Shown: positions 26,326 to 36,457, numbered from the stretch's first letter. The stretch: 64,000 nucleotides of DNA from Bacteroidetes bacterium HGW-Bacteroidetes-8 (GCA_002840895.1 PHCZ01000003.1:124001-188000), one strand, 5' to 3'. The notes: generated by a model not told the origin, from the letters alone. Program-made: numbers and translations.

Positions 26326-28011
26326 ATGAGTATACTCTTTCAGATTTTACAAGTTCTGGGGTCGCTTGGTCTGTTTCTATACGGAATGACTCTAATGAGT
26401 GAATCCCTGCAGAAGGTCGCCGGAGATAAAATGCGCAGCATACTTGCTGCAATGACCTCAAACTCCTTTAAGCGAGTTCTCACCGGTCTCTTTATTACGG
26501 CTATAATTCAATCTTCAAGTGCAACTACCGTAATGGTGGTAAGCTTCGTAAATGCCGGTCTGCTCTCTCTTACACAATCCGTTGGGGTTATAATGGGGGC
26601 AAACATCGGAACTACTGTCACAGCGTGGATTATCTCACTACTTGGTTTCAAAGCAGATATCTCTATCCTCTCCATCCCTCTTATAGGTATTGGATTTGCC
26701 TTTATGATGTCAAAGTACAAAAAGAGAAAGTCTATTGGAGAGCTCATTATTGGCTTTGCGCTTCTCTTTTTGGGGTTGAGCTTCTTAAAAGGATCTGTTC
26801 CGGATCTTAAATCCACTCCGGAAGTCCTGGCGTTTATCCAAGAGTGGACAAGCTTCGGCTTCCCCTCTATACTCATATTTGTTCTCTTTGGAACTCTCCT
26901 TACAATTGTGCTGCAATCTTCCAGCGCTACAATGGCTCTCACTCTTGTAATGTCAAGCTATGGCTGGATTCCGTTTGAGATGGCAGCAGCAATGGTTCTG
27001 GGAGAGAATATAGGGACAACAATAACAGCAAATATAGCTGCTGCAGTTGCCAATGTCTCCTCGCGAAGGGCGGCGTTGGCACACACCGTTTTCAACATAT
27101 TCGGAGTAACCTGGGTACTTATCCTTTTTAATCCGATACTTAGGCTTGTCTCCTTTATAACTATTAGTGTCGGAGGTGGCGATCCGTTCCTCTCAAGCGA
27201 CTCTACCCTTTACGGCGTCTCTTTCCTGCACACTCTATTTAATCTTACAAATACTCTGCTGCTGGTTTGGTTTACCCCACAGATTGTAAGGCTTGTAAGT
27301 TACGTTATTAAGGCCCCTAAAGTGGAGGAGGTTTTCCGACTTCAATTTATTCAGGGCGGTCTGCTTAGTACTGCAGAGCTCTCATTGACTCAGGCTAAAC
27401 ACGAGATCGTTAACTTTGCCCACCTTGGACAACGCCAATTTGAATATGTGAGGGTTGCAATAAAAGAGTGTGATAAAGATAGTTTTGACGGCATCTTTTC
27501 AAAACTGGAACACTATGAGCAAATCACCGACAGGGTTGAACTGGAAATTGCCAATTATCTCAATAATATCTCCGAAGGGGAGATTGGCGAAGAGAGCGGA
27601 AGGCGTCTTCAGGCTATGTATACGATAATAAGTGAGATAGAGAGCATAGGTGACTCCGGTTATAACATTGCCAGAATATTACAGAGGAAAAAAGTTTACA
27701 ACAGTAAATTTGATCCCGATATGGTCAAAAAACTGGAACATATGCTGGATCTGCTGGATAATGCATTTAAGCAGATGATCTACAACCTCGAACTTGGATA
27801 CAAAAACATAACCAACATCTCAGGTGCCGAAGATGCAGAGAACTCAATAAACGAGTATAGAAATCACCTTAAAGAGGAGCACCTACTCAACCTGGAGAAC
27901 AATGTATACAACTACCAGACAGGTGTATTTTATATGGATGTTATTGCAGAGTGTGAAAAAGTTGGTGACTATATCATAAATGTATCTGAGGCAATAATTG
28001 AGATTCAGTAA
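26326..28011 (+). CDS. Na/Pi cotransporter family protein with PhoU-like tail
   Basis: 561 residues. Two inverted Na_Pi_cotrans repeats carry the family motif: QSSSATTVMVVSFVNAGLL at about 65-83 and LQSSSATMALTLVMSSYGW at about 195-213, each followed by a GxNIGTT block (MGANIGTTVTAWI, LGENIGTTITANI). Residues about 345-555 form helical PhoU-like bundles. Such proteins move phosphate with sodium across the inner membrane, and the PhoU part may sense or regulate. The gene has its own promoter and begins a plus-strand trio with a phosphodiester glycosidase and a glycosyltransferase. Confidence 0.92.
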   Translation: MSILFQILQVLGSLGLFLYGMTLMSESLQKVAGDKMRSILAAMTSNSFKRVLTGLFITAIIQSSSATTVMVVSFVNAGLLSLTQSVGVIMGANIGTTVTAWIISLLGFKADISILSIPLIGIGFAFMMSKYKKRKSIGELIIGFALLFLGLSFLKGSVPDLKSTPEVLAFIQEWTSFGFPSILIFVLFGTLLTIVLQSSSATMALTLVMSSYGWIPFEMAAAMVLGENIGTTITANIAAAVANVSSRRAALAHTVFNIFGVTWVLILFNPILRLVSFITISVGGGDPFLSSDSTLYGVSFLHTLFNLTNTLLLVWFTPQIVRLVSYVIKAPKVEEVFRLQFIQGGLLSTAELSLTQAKHEIVNFAHLGQRQFEYVRVAIKECDKDSFDGIFSKLEHYEQITDRVELEIANYLNNISEGEIGEESGRRLQAMYTIISEIESIGDSGYNIARILQRKKVYNSKFDPDMVKKLEHMLDLLDNAFKQMIYNLELGYKNITNISGAEDAENSINEYRNHLKEEHLLNLENNVYNYQTGVFYMDVIAECEKVGDYIINVSEAIIEIQ

Positions 28012-28062
28012 ATAATCCAACACCTGCTCTTTTGAGGAGAGAGGTTCATAAAGTTATTACTT

Positions 28063-28923
28063 ATGAAACGTATATTACTTTTTTTACTGCTCTTTTGTAC
28101 AACCCTCTCTTATGCACAAAACGACTCAATTACAATTGTAACCACTAAGTGGATAAGCAATGTAATTGCCCCCGGGGTTACTCATAAACAGTATCATTTT
28201 AAAGAGGGCAGCATCTTTGGCTCTTCACAGTTTATCAATCTTCTGGAGATAGAGGCCGGCTCATCCCTCAAGATTGAGATTCTTCCCAGTCCCGTTCTTA
28301 TTGAGACAAGTAAACTTGCCAAAGAGAGTGGTGCTGTTGCTGCTGTAAACGGCTCTTTTTTTAAATTCAACTACGAATATAATACCGTAGACTACAACTC
28401 TGTTGACTATATAAGAAAAGATGGTACAGTTTTAGCCCCCAATACCTACACATCGGACAGCAGGGCTATGCACCAGAGAGGAGCACTTGCCGTTCACAAA
28501 GGTGTGCTTTATATTCTCAAGGCGGACGAGCTCAAAAGTTGGGAGAACTACATTCTGGCAGATGAGATAATCACATCAGGCCCTCTGCTCAGGGTGGCCG
28601 GCCTGGACGAAAAACTTGAGAACTCCTCATTCTATACAACCAGACACCCAAGAACAGCTGTTGCAAAAAGAGATAATGGAAATATCATTCTCTTTACAGT
28701 TGATGGAAGAGCAAAAGAGTCTGCCGGTATGTCTCTGGAAGAGCTCCAAAAGACCCTACGTTGGCTTGGTGCAAAGGATATAATCAATCTGGACGGGGGC
28801 GGCTCTACAACTATGTTTATTCGGGGAGCCCCAGGTAATGGAGTCGTTAATCACCCTACCGACAACAGACTTTTTGACAATAACGGCGAGAGAAAGGTTG
28901 CAAATATTATCTTTGTGAAATAA
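28063..28923 (+). CDS. Exported phosphodiester glycosidase family protein (NAGPA/DUF2233)
   Basis: 286 residues with a signal peptide (about 1-19, LSYAQ). The NAGPA-type core is recognisable: AAVNGSFFKFNYEY at about 88-101, RHPRTAVAKRDNGNIILFTVDGR at about 194-216 and INLDGGGSTTMFIRG near 240-254. The C-terminus has NNGERKVANIIFV. Family members remove GlcNAc caps from phosphodiesters or act on sugar-phosphate linkages in exopolysaccharides and wall polymers. Placement after a phosphate transporter gene and 9 bp before a glycosyltransferase gene suggests work on a surface phospho-glycan, which is an inference. Confidence 0.85.
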   Translation: MKRILLFLLLFCTTLSYAQNDSITIVTTKWISNVIAPGVTHKQYHFKEGSIFGSSQFINLLEIEAGSSLKIEILPSPVLIETSKLAKESGAVAAVNGSFFKFNYEYNTVDYNSVDYIRKDGTVLAPNTYTSDSRAMHQRGALAVHKGVLYILKADELKSWENYILADEIITSGPLLRVAGLDEKLENSSFYTTRHPRTAVAKRDNGNIILFTVDGRAKESAGMSLEELQKTLRWLGAKDIINLDGGGSTTMFIRGAPGNGVVNHPTDNRLFDNNGERKVANIIFVK

Positions 28924-28932
28924 CCTATCAAA

Positions 28933-29952
28933 ATGGCCAGAAAGGCTCTTTTTATTTACACACACCCCTCTACTTTTGTTCGGGGAGATTTAGAGATTCT
29001 CTCTTCGGAATTTGATATCAAAGAGTATCAGGTTGTAAACACCCCTAAAAAAGTACTCCCCTGGTCACTTTTTAAACTCTCTCTCTATCTGTTTTTTAAT
29101 ATAGGAAGGTTTGAGATTGTATACATCTGGTTTGCAGATTATCATTCGTTTCTTCCTCTACTCTTTAGCCGTATTGCGGGAAAACGCTCATATCTGGTGA
29201 TAGGAGGGTATGATATCTGCCGTGAGAGAAGATATAAATATGGCAGTTTTTCCAACCCTTTAAGATCCTTTGCTGCAATTTCCTCAATAAAGATGGCTAC
29301 AATGAATCTGTGCGTTTCAAAGAGCGTACAGCGGGTTATAAAGGCAATAGCACCCTCTTCGCGCTCCTGTGTTGTATATAATGGCGTAAAAACCGATTTT
29401 ACATCATATTCCGAATCCTCCTCTAAACCCAACTCTACAGAGGAGAAGCCATCCTCAGATACACTATGTGTGGCCTTAGTCTCTACCATTCAGAGTTTCT
29501 ATATAAAGGGGATAGATCGTTTTAATTCGGTCGCAGCGAGTATGCCGGATAATAATTTTGTTTTGGTTGGGTGTAACCCTGATGTTTTTATTTCTGCAGG
29601 TGTTGCTCCTGCAAAAAACCTAACAATCCTACCTCGGTTAGATCACTCAATACTCAAAGATTACTATATTAATTCAAAGGTATATTGCCAGCTCTCCAGA
29701 AGAGAGAGCTTCTCCCTATCCCTTGCTGAGGCAATGAGCAATAACTGTATCCCAGTGATAACAAAAACAGGAGGTATGCCCGAAGTTGCCGGCAAGCTGG
29801 GATTTCAGGCAGACGGAGATGATATTGACCAAATCGTACAATTCGTAAAAACGGCGCTCATATCTGAGAGAAGTGATGTTTTCAGGGATAGAATCATATC
29901 GCACTTCTCGCTTAAAAGAAGAGAGGAGGGTCTCTTCGAAATCATAAGCTAG
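28933..29952 (+). CDS. GT4-type glycosyltransferase
   Basis: 339 residues. The GT-B C-terminal donor-binding region is evident: LSRRESFSLSLAEAMSNNCIPVITKTGGMPEVAG (about 253-286), with the E-x7-E pattern of GT4 retaining transferases; VVYNGVKTDF (about 143-152) is the usual interdomain segment. The N-terminal acceptor domain (MARKALFIYTHPSTFVRGDLEIL) lacks a signal peptide, so it acts in the cytoplasm. Acceptor and sugar are unknown. It starts 9 bases after the glycosidase stop and is followed by a bidirectional hairpin terminator. Confidence 0.85.
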   Translation: MARKALFIYTHPSTFVRGDLEILSSEFDIKEYQVVNTPKKVLPWSLFKLSLYLFFNIGRFEIVYIWFADYHSFLPLLFSRIAGKRSYLVIGGYDICRERRYKYGSFSNPLRSFAAISSIKMATMNLCVSKSVQRVIKAIAPSSRSCVVYNGVKTDFTSYSESSSKPNSTEEKPSSDTLCVALVSTIQSFYIKGIDRFNSVAASMPDNNFVLVGCNPDVFISAGVAPAKNLTILPRLDHSILKDYYINSKVYCQLSRRESFSLSLAEAMSNNCIPVITKTGGMPEVAGKLGFQADGDDIDQIVQFVKTALISERSDVFRDRIISHFSLKRREEGLFEIIS

Positions 29953-29962
29953 TTATAGAATC

Positions 29963-29997
29963 AAAAAAGGCTAACTGATTAACAGAAAGCCTCTTTT
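29963..29997. terminator. Bidirectional hairpin terminator
   Basis: AGGCT (29968-29972) pairs with AGCCT (29988-29992), with an inner CTG/CAG pairing. An A-run precedes it and a T-rich run follows, so it can end both the plus-strand glycosyltransferase transcript and the minus-strand tRNA-Gln transcript. Confidence 0.7.
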
Positions 29998-30000
29998 ATG

Positions 30001-30071
30001 TTGACCTACCAGGATTCGAACCTAGACTGACTGAACCAAAATCAGTAGTGCTACCATTACACCATAGGTCA
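30001..30071 (-). tRNA. tRNA-Gln (UUG anticodon)
   Basis: The minus strand folds as a tRNA. The 7-bp acceptor stem is TGACCTA with TAGGTCA. The D arm contains GTGTAATGGTAGCAC. The anticodon stem ACTGA/TCAGT has loop TTTTGGT, placing TTG at the anticodon. The T arm is GGTTCGAATCC. The first base pair is U1-A72, typical of tRNA-Gln, and the discriminator is A. The 3' CCA is not encoded. A short hairpin precedes it in the leader and a terminator follows. Confidence 0.97.
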
Positions 30072-30073
30072 GT

Positions 30074-30089
30074 GTCCCCATTTTGGGAC
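30074..30089 (-). other. Hairpin in the tRNA-Gln 5' leader
   Basis: GTCCC (30074-30078) pairs with GGGAC (30085-30089) around a six-base loop. It lies between the promoter and the mature tRNA 5' end, so it would be part of the leader removed by RNase P. Confidence 0.45.
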
Positions 30090-30091
30090 TG

Positions 30092-30122
30092 CAAATATAT
30101 CTCTTTTTTTATTTCTTCCAAA
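30092..30122 (-). promoter_or_regulatory. Promoter of tRNA-Gln
   Basis: Minus strand: -7 box TATATTTG (30092-30099) and -33 TTTG (30119-30122) with a 19-bp spacer, the best Bacteroidota consensus promoter in the window. Confidence 0.65.
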
Positions 30123-30127
30123 AATAA

Positions 30128-30598
30128 TTATAAAAACTTGTATTGCAGGATTCTCTCTCCTACATAGTAAAATAGTGATATCCAAAGCGCAAATCTGATA
30201 GACCTTCCCAATAGCATAAATATTGCGCTCTTTATTATATCTATTCTGTAAAATCCAAGCCCGATTGCCAAAAGATCTCCGATTAGAGGCAACCAGGTAA
30301 AGAAAGCGATTAAACTTCCATATTTCTCAATTCGTGCTTTTTGTTTGACCAACCTCTCCTCTTTAACCCCGAACCACCTCTCGATAATATCCCATCTGCC
30401 CAGGTGACCTACATAGTAGGAGGTAAGCCCTCCTATCCAATTACCGAGAGTAGCAGCAAAAAAAGCGTGAAGAGGGTTTACTCCTGCAATAAGTACCCCC
30501 GTTAGCAGCACCTCAGAGCTAAACGGTATTACCGTTGCTGCAAAAAAAGCTCCGAAAAAGAGTCCTAAAACACCATAATCTTGTAGTAACTCCAGCAT
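30128..30598 (-). CDS. YqaA-like small DedA/VTT membrane protein
   Basis: 156 residues with about four hydrophobic segments. The segment FSSEVLLTGVLIAGVNPLHAFFAATLGNWIGGLTSYYVGHLGRW (about 26-69) has the glycine-rich, helix-breaking pattern of the SNARE-associated/VTT family. LIAFFTWLPLIGDLLAIGLGFYRI (about 95-118) carries the LPLIGD motif of YqaA members (short DedA relatives). DedA-type proteins affect membrane-lipid flipping and envelope integrity; for YqaA this is an extrapolation. It lies 10 bp after tadA on the same strand and is probably co-transcribed. Confidence 0.85.
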   Translation of the reverse strand: MLELLQDYGVLGLFFGAFFAATVIPFSSEVLLTGVLIAGVNPLHAFFAATLGNWIGGLTSYYVGHLGRWDIIERWFGVKEERLVKQKARIEKYGSLIAFFTWLPLIGDLLAIGLGFYRIDIIKSAIFMLLGRSIRFALWISLFYYVGERILQYKFL

Positions 30599-30608
30599 AT
30601 CTCTTTAA

Positions 30609-31082
30609 TTATCCTCTCCTGTTTTTAAAAAACTCTTTAACTATTGATGAGCTCTCCCCCTCCATAATTCCGGAGAGAACCTCAGTTTTTGGGTGCAGAA
30701 GGGTTGGTGAGAAGAGAGAGAATCCTCGTTTAGGATCCGATGCCCCATATACCAAAACCTTTATTTGTGCCCAGTTAAGCGCAGCGGCACACATCGGGCA
30801 GGGCTCAAGGGTAACATAGATCGATGAGCTCTGGAGATATTTGCCTCCAAAGTTATTTGTAGCTGCTGTTATTGCCTGCATCTCTGCGTGTGCAGTGGGG
30901 TCGTTTAGTGTTTCTGTCAGATTGTGTGCCCGGGCAATTATCTTACCGTCACATACTATTACAGCCCCAACAGGAACCTCATCTCTCTCAAGAGCTTTTT
31001 TTGCCTCTTTTAGAGCCTCCTGCATAAACTTATTATGTTCATCAATCTGCATTATACTCTCCGACTGGCTTCTATTCTCCAT
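30609..31082 (-). CDS. tadA: tRNA adenosine(34) deaminase-type enzyme TadA
   Basis: 157 residues from the chosen ATG at 31082. The zinc motifs are intact: TAHAEMQAI (His-Ala-Glu catalytic centre) and TLEPCPMCAAAL (PCxxC). PVGAVIV lies near the N-terminus. The enzyme converts A34 to inosine in tRNA-Arg(ACG); some relatives act on free guanine or cytosine, but the length and context fit TadA. An ATG at 31139 is further upstream, yet a -7 box at 31102-31109 lies between them, so it would be outside the transcript. An ATG at 31052 is also possible. Confidence 0.87.
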   Translation of the reverse strand: MENRSQSESIMQIDEHNKFMQEALKEAKKALERDEVPVGAVIVCDGKIIARAHNLTETLNDPTAHAEMQAITAATNNFGGKYLQSSSIYVTLEPCPMCAAALNWAQIKVLVYGASDPKRGFSLFSPTLLHPKTEVLSGIMEGESSSIVKEFFKNRRG

Positions 31083-31101
31083 CTTCTTTATATTATCTTT
31101 G

Positions 31102-31109
31102 CAAATATA
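31102..31109 (-). promoter_or_regulatory. -7 box for tadA
   Basis: Minus strand TATATTTG, followed by C, a full consensus match 19 bp before the ATG at 31082. It decides between alternative tadA starts. A TTTC, not TTTG, is found 17 bp upstream. Confidence 0.5.
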
Positions 31110-31151
31110 GCTATTTAAGCGAAAGTGAAATCTGTTCAAAATTCAGGACAT

Positions 31152-31183
31152 TTTGTCAGTATAGCTGATTGGCACCTATTTTG
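31152..31183 (+). promoter_or_regulatory. groES: Probable promoter of groES-groEL
   Basis: TTTG (31152-31155) and TATTTTG (31177-31183) are 21 bp apart; the second is one T short of the -7 consensus. The leader would be about 65 nt. No CIRCE inverted repeat (TTAGCACTC-type) is seen in the gap, so HrcA control is not supported. Confidence 0.45.
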
Positions 31184-31254
31184 TGTGATGAGCAGTAGAA
31201 TTGAAAATATCAAAAACAAATAATCTTTAAAATAATATTTAAACCTTTTTAATT

Positions 31255-31527
31255 ATGAACATCAAACCATTAGCAGACAGAGTTTTAATTGAGCCTAAAG
31301 AGGCCGAAACAAAAACCGCAAGTGGATTGTACATCCCCGATACAGCGAAAGAGAAACCACAAGAGGGGAGAGTTGTTGCTGCAGGCAACGGCAAAAAAGA
31401 TGAGCCGATGGAATTAAAAATCGGAGACACTGTTCTTTACGGAAAATATTCCGGTACTGAGATTAATGTGGAGGGAAAGGAGTATCTGATGATGCGTCAA
31501 TCCGATGTGCTTGCCGTAATTGGATAG
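31255..31527 (+). CDS. groES: Co-chaperonin GroES
   Basis: 90 residues, normal length. It begins [38 protein letters not shown], which holds the mobile loop that docks on GroEL, and ends [14 protein letters not shown]. It caps the GroEL cavity in ATP-dependent protein folding. It is transcribed with groEL, 62 bp downstream. The long leader carries a near-consensus promoter. Confidence 0.97.
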   Translation: MNIKPLADRVLIEPKEAETKTASGLYIPDTAKEKPQEGRVVAAGNGKKDEPMELKIGDTVLYGKYSGTEINVEGKEYLMMRQSDVLAVIG

Positions 31528-31568
31528 TTATTAAGCATTGATTTCACTGAATATTACACTAGAATTAA

Positions 31569-33227
<1,659 letters not shown>

Positions 33228-33269
33228 TCCACTTAAGAAGCTGCTCCCACACTCCGGGATAATCAATGA

Positions 33270-33300
33270 GAGGCTGTCAAAAATTTGACAGCCTCTTTTT
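33270..33300. terminator. Terminator after groEL
   Basis: Perfect 12-bp inverted repeat, GAGGCTGTCAAA with TTTGACAGCCTC, spaced by two A residues, followed by a T5 run. It is a classic intrinsic terminator for groES-groEL. Confidence 0.85.
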
Positions 33301-33402
33301 ATAGCTGTTACAGGACTCAGTACGGAAAGTTCTGCCAACCTTTAATGGGTCCCCCCTTGAGAACAATTTTGCTGATTGGGTGTTTATAAAATAAAAAACA
33401 CT

Positions 33403-33852
33403 ATGTTAAAAATTGGAGATAAAGCACCACAGTTTTCAGGAGTAGACTCAGATGGTAAAATTCTAAAATTAAGCGACTTCCAAGGTTCAAAACTTGTTTT
33501 ATACTTCTATCCTAAGGATAATACTCCCGGGTGTACTGCACAGGCTTGTGACTTGAGAGATAACTTTGACAGGCTTATATCTATGGGATATAAGGTTGTA
33601 GGTGTTAGTAAAGACAATATGAAATCTCACAAAAGTTTTATTGAAAAATTCAAGCTCCCCTTCCCACTTATTTCAGATGAAGAGGCTGTTATACTAAAGG
33701 CGTATGATGCCTGGGGCAGAAAAAAATTTATGGGAAAGGAGTTTGATGGAATTCTTCGTAAAACTTTTATTATAGACGAAGCAGGAGTAATCTCAGATAT
33801 TATCGAAAAAGTTGATACAAAAGCCCACACCAAACAGTTAATTGGGAGATAA
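33403..33852 (+). CDS. bcp: Thioredoxin-dependent thiol peroxidase (BCP/PrxQ)
   Basis: 149 residues from the ATG at 33403; an upstream in-frame ATG adds nine residues and is less likely. The peroxidatic Cys is C44 within YPKDNTPGCTAQACDLRD and the resolving Cys is C49, as in E. coli BCP (five apart). It reduces hydrogen peroxide and organic hydroperoxides using thioredoxin. The gene stands alone, 175 bp after groEL and its terminator; I see no clear consensus promoter (CAATTTTG at 33364-33371 is one mismatch away). Confidence 0.93.
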   Translation: MLKIGDKAPQFSGVDSDGKILKLSDFQGSKLVLYFYPKDNTPGCTAQACDLRDNFDRLISMGYKVVGVSKDNMKSHKSFIEKFKLPFPLISDEEAVILKAYDAWGRKKFMGKEFDGILRKTFIIDEAGVISDIIEKVDTKAHTKQLIGR

Positions 33853-33892
33853 AATTAGAGCCGGGGAGAGTTCTTCCTGAATAATTGGCTTA

Positions 33893-34528
33893 CTATCCTA
33901 TAACCCACGCCAAAACGTGATTTTCCATTATTTCATAGCAGAGGTCAAACTCCTGCTCAATCCCCTCTTTATCTGTAAAGATTGCTGTTAGCTCTCCACT
34001 CTCTTTTGGCTGAAACCTCTTTATATATATCTGTTTTGCAAAGTCTATGTCAGTTAAAGACATCCTTTTAAAGATTGCCTCTTTGGCGCTCCAATAAATT
34101 GCCAGGTGAGTATTTCTGTTCTTTTCGTTAAGTGACTCGCGCTCCTGTTCGGAGAGAGCCTTTTTTTCGACAACAGAGAAGCTTCTGTCAAGGGACTCAA
34201 TATCAATCCCAACACTCTCTTGTGGATGGGTAAGAATTGCCACAAACCTGCCGGTATGAGATATACTAATCTCTGTGAGGCTGTTTTGTAAAAATGGCCT
34301 TCCGTTGTCGTGATGTCCAAGATATACCTTACCATCAAATAGTTCATTAAGCAAAGCTCTTACGGCAAGGCGCTCACGCCGACGGGCACTATTGCGTATC
34401 AGCTGAAGCTCCTCGATCTCATCTTTTGGTACAGAGCTTAGCTCCAGAAGTTGCTCTTCGCTCTCGGTAATATCCCAGATGGATATTATTGCTCCGTTGT
34501 CTAATTCTTTAGTGTAATATAGTCCCAT
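33893..34528 (-). CDS. 4'-phosphopantetheinyl transferase, Sfp type
   Basis: 211 residues. Motifs of the Sfp/AcpT superfamily appear in order: ISHTGRFVAIL (about 91-101), VGIDIESLDRS (about 107-117, Mg-binding Asp and Glu) and AIYWSAKEAIFKR (about 142-154, W-x-x-K-E-A). It transfers phosphopantetheine from CoA to a Ser of carrier proteins. It follows the GldE-like gene by 26 bp; the gldE and phosphopantetheinyl transferase pairing is known from Bacteroidota. No NRPS or PKS genes are nearby, so acyl carrier protein is the probable target. Confidence 0.88.
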   Translation of the reverse strand: MGLYYTKELDNGAIISIWDITESEEQLLELSSVPKDEIEELQLIRNSARRRERLAVRALLNELFDGKVYLGHHDNGRPFLQNSLTEISISHTGRFVAILTHPQESVGIDIESLDRSFSVVEKKALSEQERESLNEKNRNTHLAIYWSAKEAIFKRMSLTDIDFAKQIYIKRFQPKESGELTAIFTDKEGIEQEFDLCYEIMENHVLAWVIG

Positions 34529-34554
34529 ATCTGTTTTTAATAAAACTATCGTAT

Positions 34555-35529
34555 TTAAGTTTCATCAGACTCGTCGGAAATCTCCCCGACAATCTCCTCC
34601 AGGACATCTTCCAGGGTTACTATCCCATCTGTCCCTCCATACTCGTCTACAACCAGTGCCAGATGTATCTTTTTCTGACGGAACTCCTCCAGAAGGTCAT
34701 TGATCTTCTTACTCCCAGGTACAAAATAGGCCTCTCTTATAAGCCTGTGCCAGTCAAAATCCTTCACACCATCCCTTATGTATCCAACCAAATCTTTAAC
34801 ATAGAGAAAACCCCGAACACTGTCCAGATTTTTCTCATATACCGGAAGTCTGGAATATCCGCACTCAATTGCCTTACTAAGCACCTCGCTTGAACTCATT
34901 GAAGTACTTAGTGCTGCCACCTCTACTCGGGGCCTCATTATCTCTGAAACCGAGGTGTTTGAAAGATCCGCAATGCTTTTAAGAAGTCTCTTCTCCTCAA
35001 CCTCCGATGCATCAGAAATGTTATCTACACCTGTAATATCCTCTATTGACTGTGCCTCTCTCTGCTCTCTACTCTCGTCAAGAGCAGTATTAAAGCGACT
35101 CAGTATAATATTTAAAGGGGCTCCAACCATACATAATGCGGTGGCAAAAAAAGATAGTCTCCTAAATATCTTTATCTCCCTCCCTTTTACAATATAAGAG
35201 ACAGTTGCATTAACTATAAAAAAGAGAACAACCGAAATTGCAACAGCAGCAATGGGTCGTTTAAAGATATGAGTGATAAAAAAGATTATCCCTATTTTTA
35301 ACAGCAGAGAGAACTGAAGCGTTGTCCCTTCTAATTCTGCCGGAGAAGAGAGCAATCTAGCTACTCGTTTGCCGCCTCTGCTTTGGTTTTCATTAAGAGT
35401 TGCCTGTGATACTCTTTGCTGCCTGAAAGATTGATCAAGCGCAGTTATCAGGGCATAAACCAACAGAGAGAGGATAAGAGTTATCCCCTGGGAGAAATAG
35501 TCGTCTACGATACTACTGGGAGGTTCCAA
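34555..35529 (-). CDS. GldE-like CNNM/CBS membrane protein lacking the CorC domain
   Basis: 324 residues. The N-terminal 150 residues contain about four hydrophobic stretches in the position of a CNNM (DUF21) domain. Residues about 195-318 hold two CBS motifs: VSEIMRPRVEVAALS and the VVDEYGGTDGIVTLEDVLEEIVGEI signature typical of CorC/HlyC proteins. The protein stops just after EISDESDET, where relatives continue for about 80-100 residues with a CorC/transporter-associated domain; that domain is absent. The LISGSE-type signature of CNNM is also missing. Context beside the phosphopantetheinyl transferase supports a GldE relationship; whether it moves ions is unclear. Confidence 0.75.
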   Translation of the reverse strand: MEPPSSIVDDYFSQGITLILSLLVYALITALDQSFRQQRVSQATLNENQSRGGKRVARLLSSPAELEGTTLQFSLLLKIGIIFFITHIFKRPIAAVAISVVLFFIVNATVSYIVKGREIKIFRRLSFFATALCMVGAPLNIILSRFNTALDESREQREAQSIEDITGVDNISDASEVEEKRLLKSIADLSNTSVSEIMRPRVEVAALSTSMSSSEVLSKAIECGYSRLPVYEKNLDSVRGFLYVKDLVGYIRDGVKDFDWHRLIREAYFVPGSKKINDLLEEFRQKKIHLALVVDEYGGTDGIVTLEDVLEEIVGEISDESDET

Positions 35530-35563
35530 CTAAAAATTATATTGGTTATTGCTGCAAATATAA

Positions 35564-36451
35564 TTAAAATAATTTTGCATAAAATTTTTCAAGCATAAAT
35601 ATTGGATAGTAGGACTCCTTAGCTTTTCTTAATCCCTCATCTCCAATATCATCCTCTCTGTTGACATATTTATATGCGGGAGCCACTCTGGAAAGAAACT
35701 CTCTGTTAATCATTGGGTATGCGCCTCTAACCTCAGAAAAAGCTTTCTCTATATGTACTACTACTGTATCTGAGTTTATAACCTCACCAATTGTATAGGC
35801 AACAATTTTGCTATCAACCCTTAGCACACCTCCTCTCAAATCAAGAAGATGGTAGTTATCCAGACACTTTTCAACAGCACAACTCTCCCAGGATAGTGTT
35901 TCGAATTTTTTACACTCTACCCTTGCGCACCATTCGTGGTTAAAGTCCTTAATCTCAGCAATCATATCTGAGCTAAGCTCTTCATAGCGCCAGTTATTGT
36001 TGCTTGCAAAAAAGTTCAAGTGATTTCTCTTTGGCTGAAGTTTTTTACCGGATAGCGAAATAAGTTTTTCACTATCATATATGTAGTCAAAACTATCTCT
36101 TACAGTATTAAAATTAAATCTATCCGGGAACAGACTCTTTAACTCCTGAGCTGTTTGATCTGTTACTCCAATAATCGTAAAAGAGGAGCCGTTGTGTGCT
36201 GCATCTTCAATCATCAGCTCAATAACCTCTTTAACATCTCCAGTACCTGCCGGATAGAGATAGCGAAAATCGGGAGCAGAACCTGTTCTCAGTAATAGAA
36301 AATCTTTATATCTTCCAATTTTAGATTGATATATACCATCCCAGATAAAGAGATTTGTAAAGCAGTACTCCGCTCCACGGAAATCTGACATCTTTAGCAG
36401 AGTATCTGCCCAAACTTTATCTTCAATTTCAATTTGTTTGAATTCCAACAT
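35564..36451 (-). CDS. DUF2156-family acyltransferase-like protein
   Basis: 295 residues. The pattern fits DUF2156, which has a GNAT-like fold related to the catalytic domain of phosphatidylglycerol lysyltransferases. Hallmarks: SGKKLQPKRNHLNFF (about 134-148), then KIVAYTIGEVINSDTVVVHIEKAFSEVRGAYPMINREF (about 215-252) and VNREDDIGDEGLRKAKESYYP near the end. No membrane domain is present, so it is not a complete MprF. Function in Bacteroidota is not known. It lies between the S37 peptidase and the GldE-like gene in one run. Confidence 0.8.
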   Translation of the reverse strand: MLEFKQIEIEDKVWADTLLKMSDFRGAEYCFTNLFIWDGIYQSKIGRYKDFLLLRTGSAPDFRYLYPAGTGDVKEVIELMIEDAAHNGSSFTIIGVTDQTAQELKSLFPDRFNFNTVRDSFDYIYDSEKLISLSGKKLQPKRNHLNFFASNNNWRYEELSSDMIAEIKDFNHEWCARVECKKFETLSWESCAVEKCLDNYHLLDLRGGVLRVDSKIVAYTIGEVINSDTVVVHIEKAFSEVRGAYPMINREFLSRVAPAYKYVNREDDIGDEGLRKAKESYYPIFMLEKFYAKLF

Positions 36452-36457
36452 AATAGA

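Noticed and set aside
31140-31254. CIRCE/HrcA control of groESL
   Set aside because: No TTAGCACTC-N9-GAGTGCTAA-like inverted repeat is present in the upstream gap.
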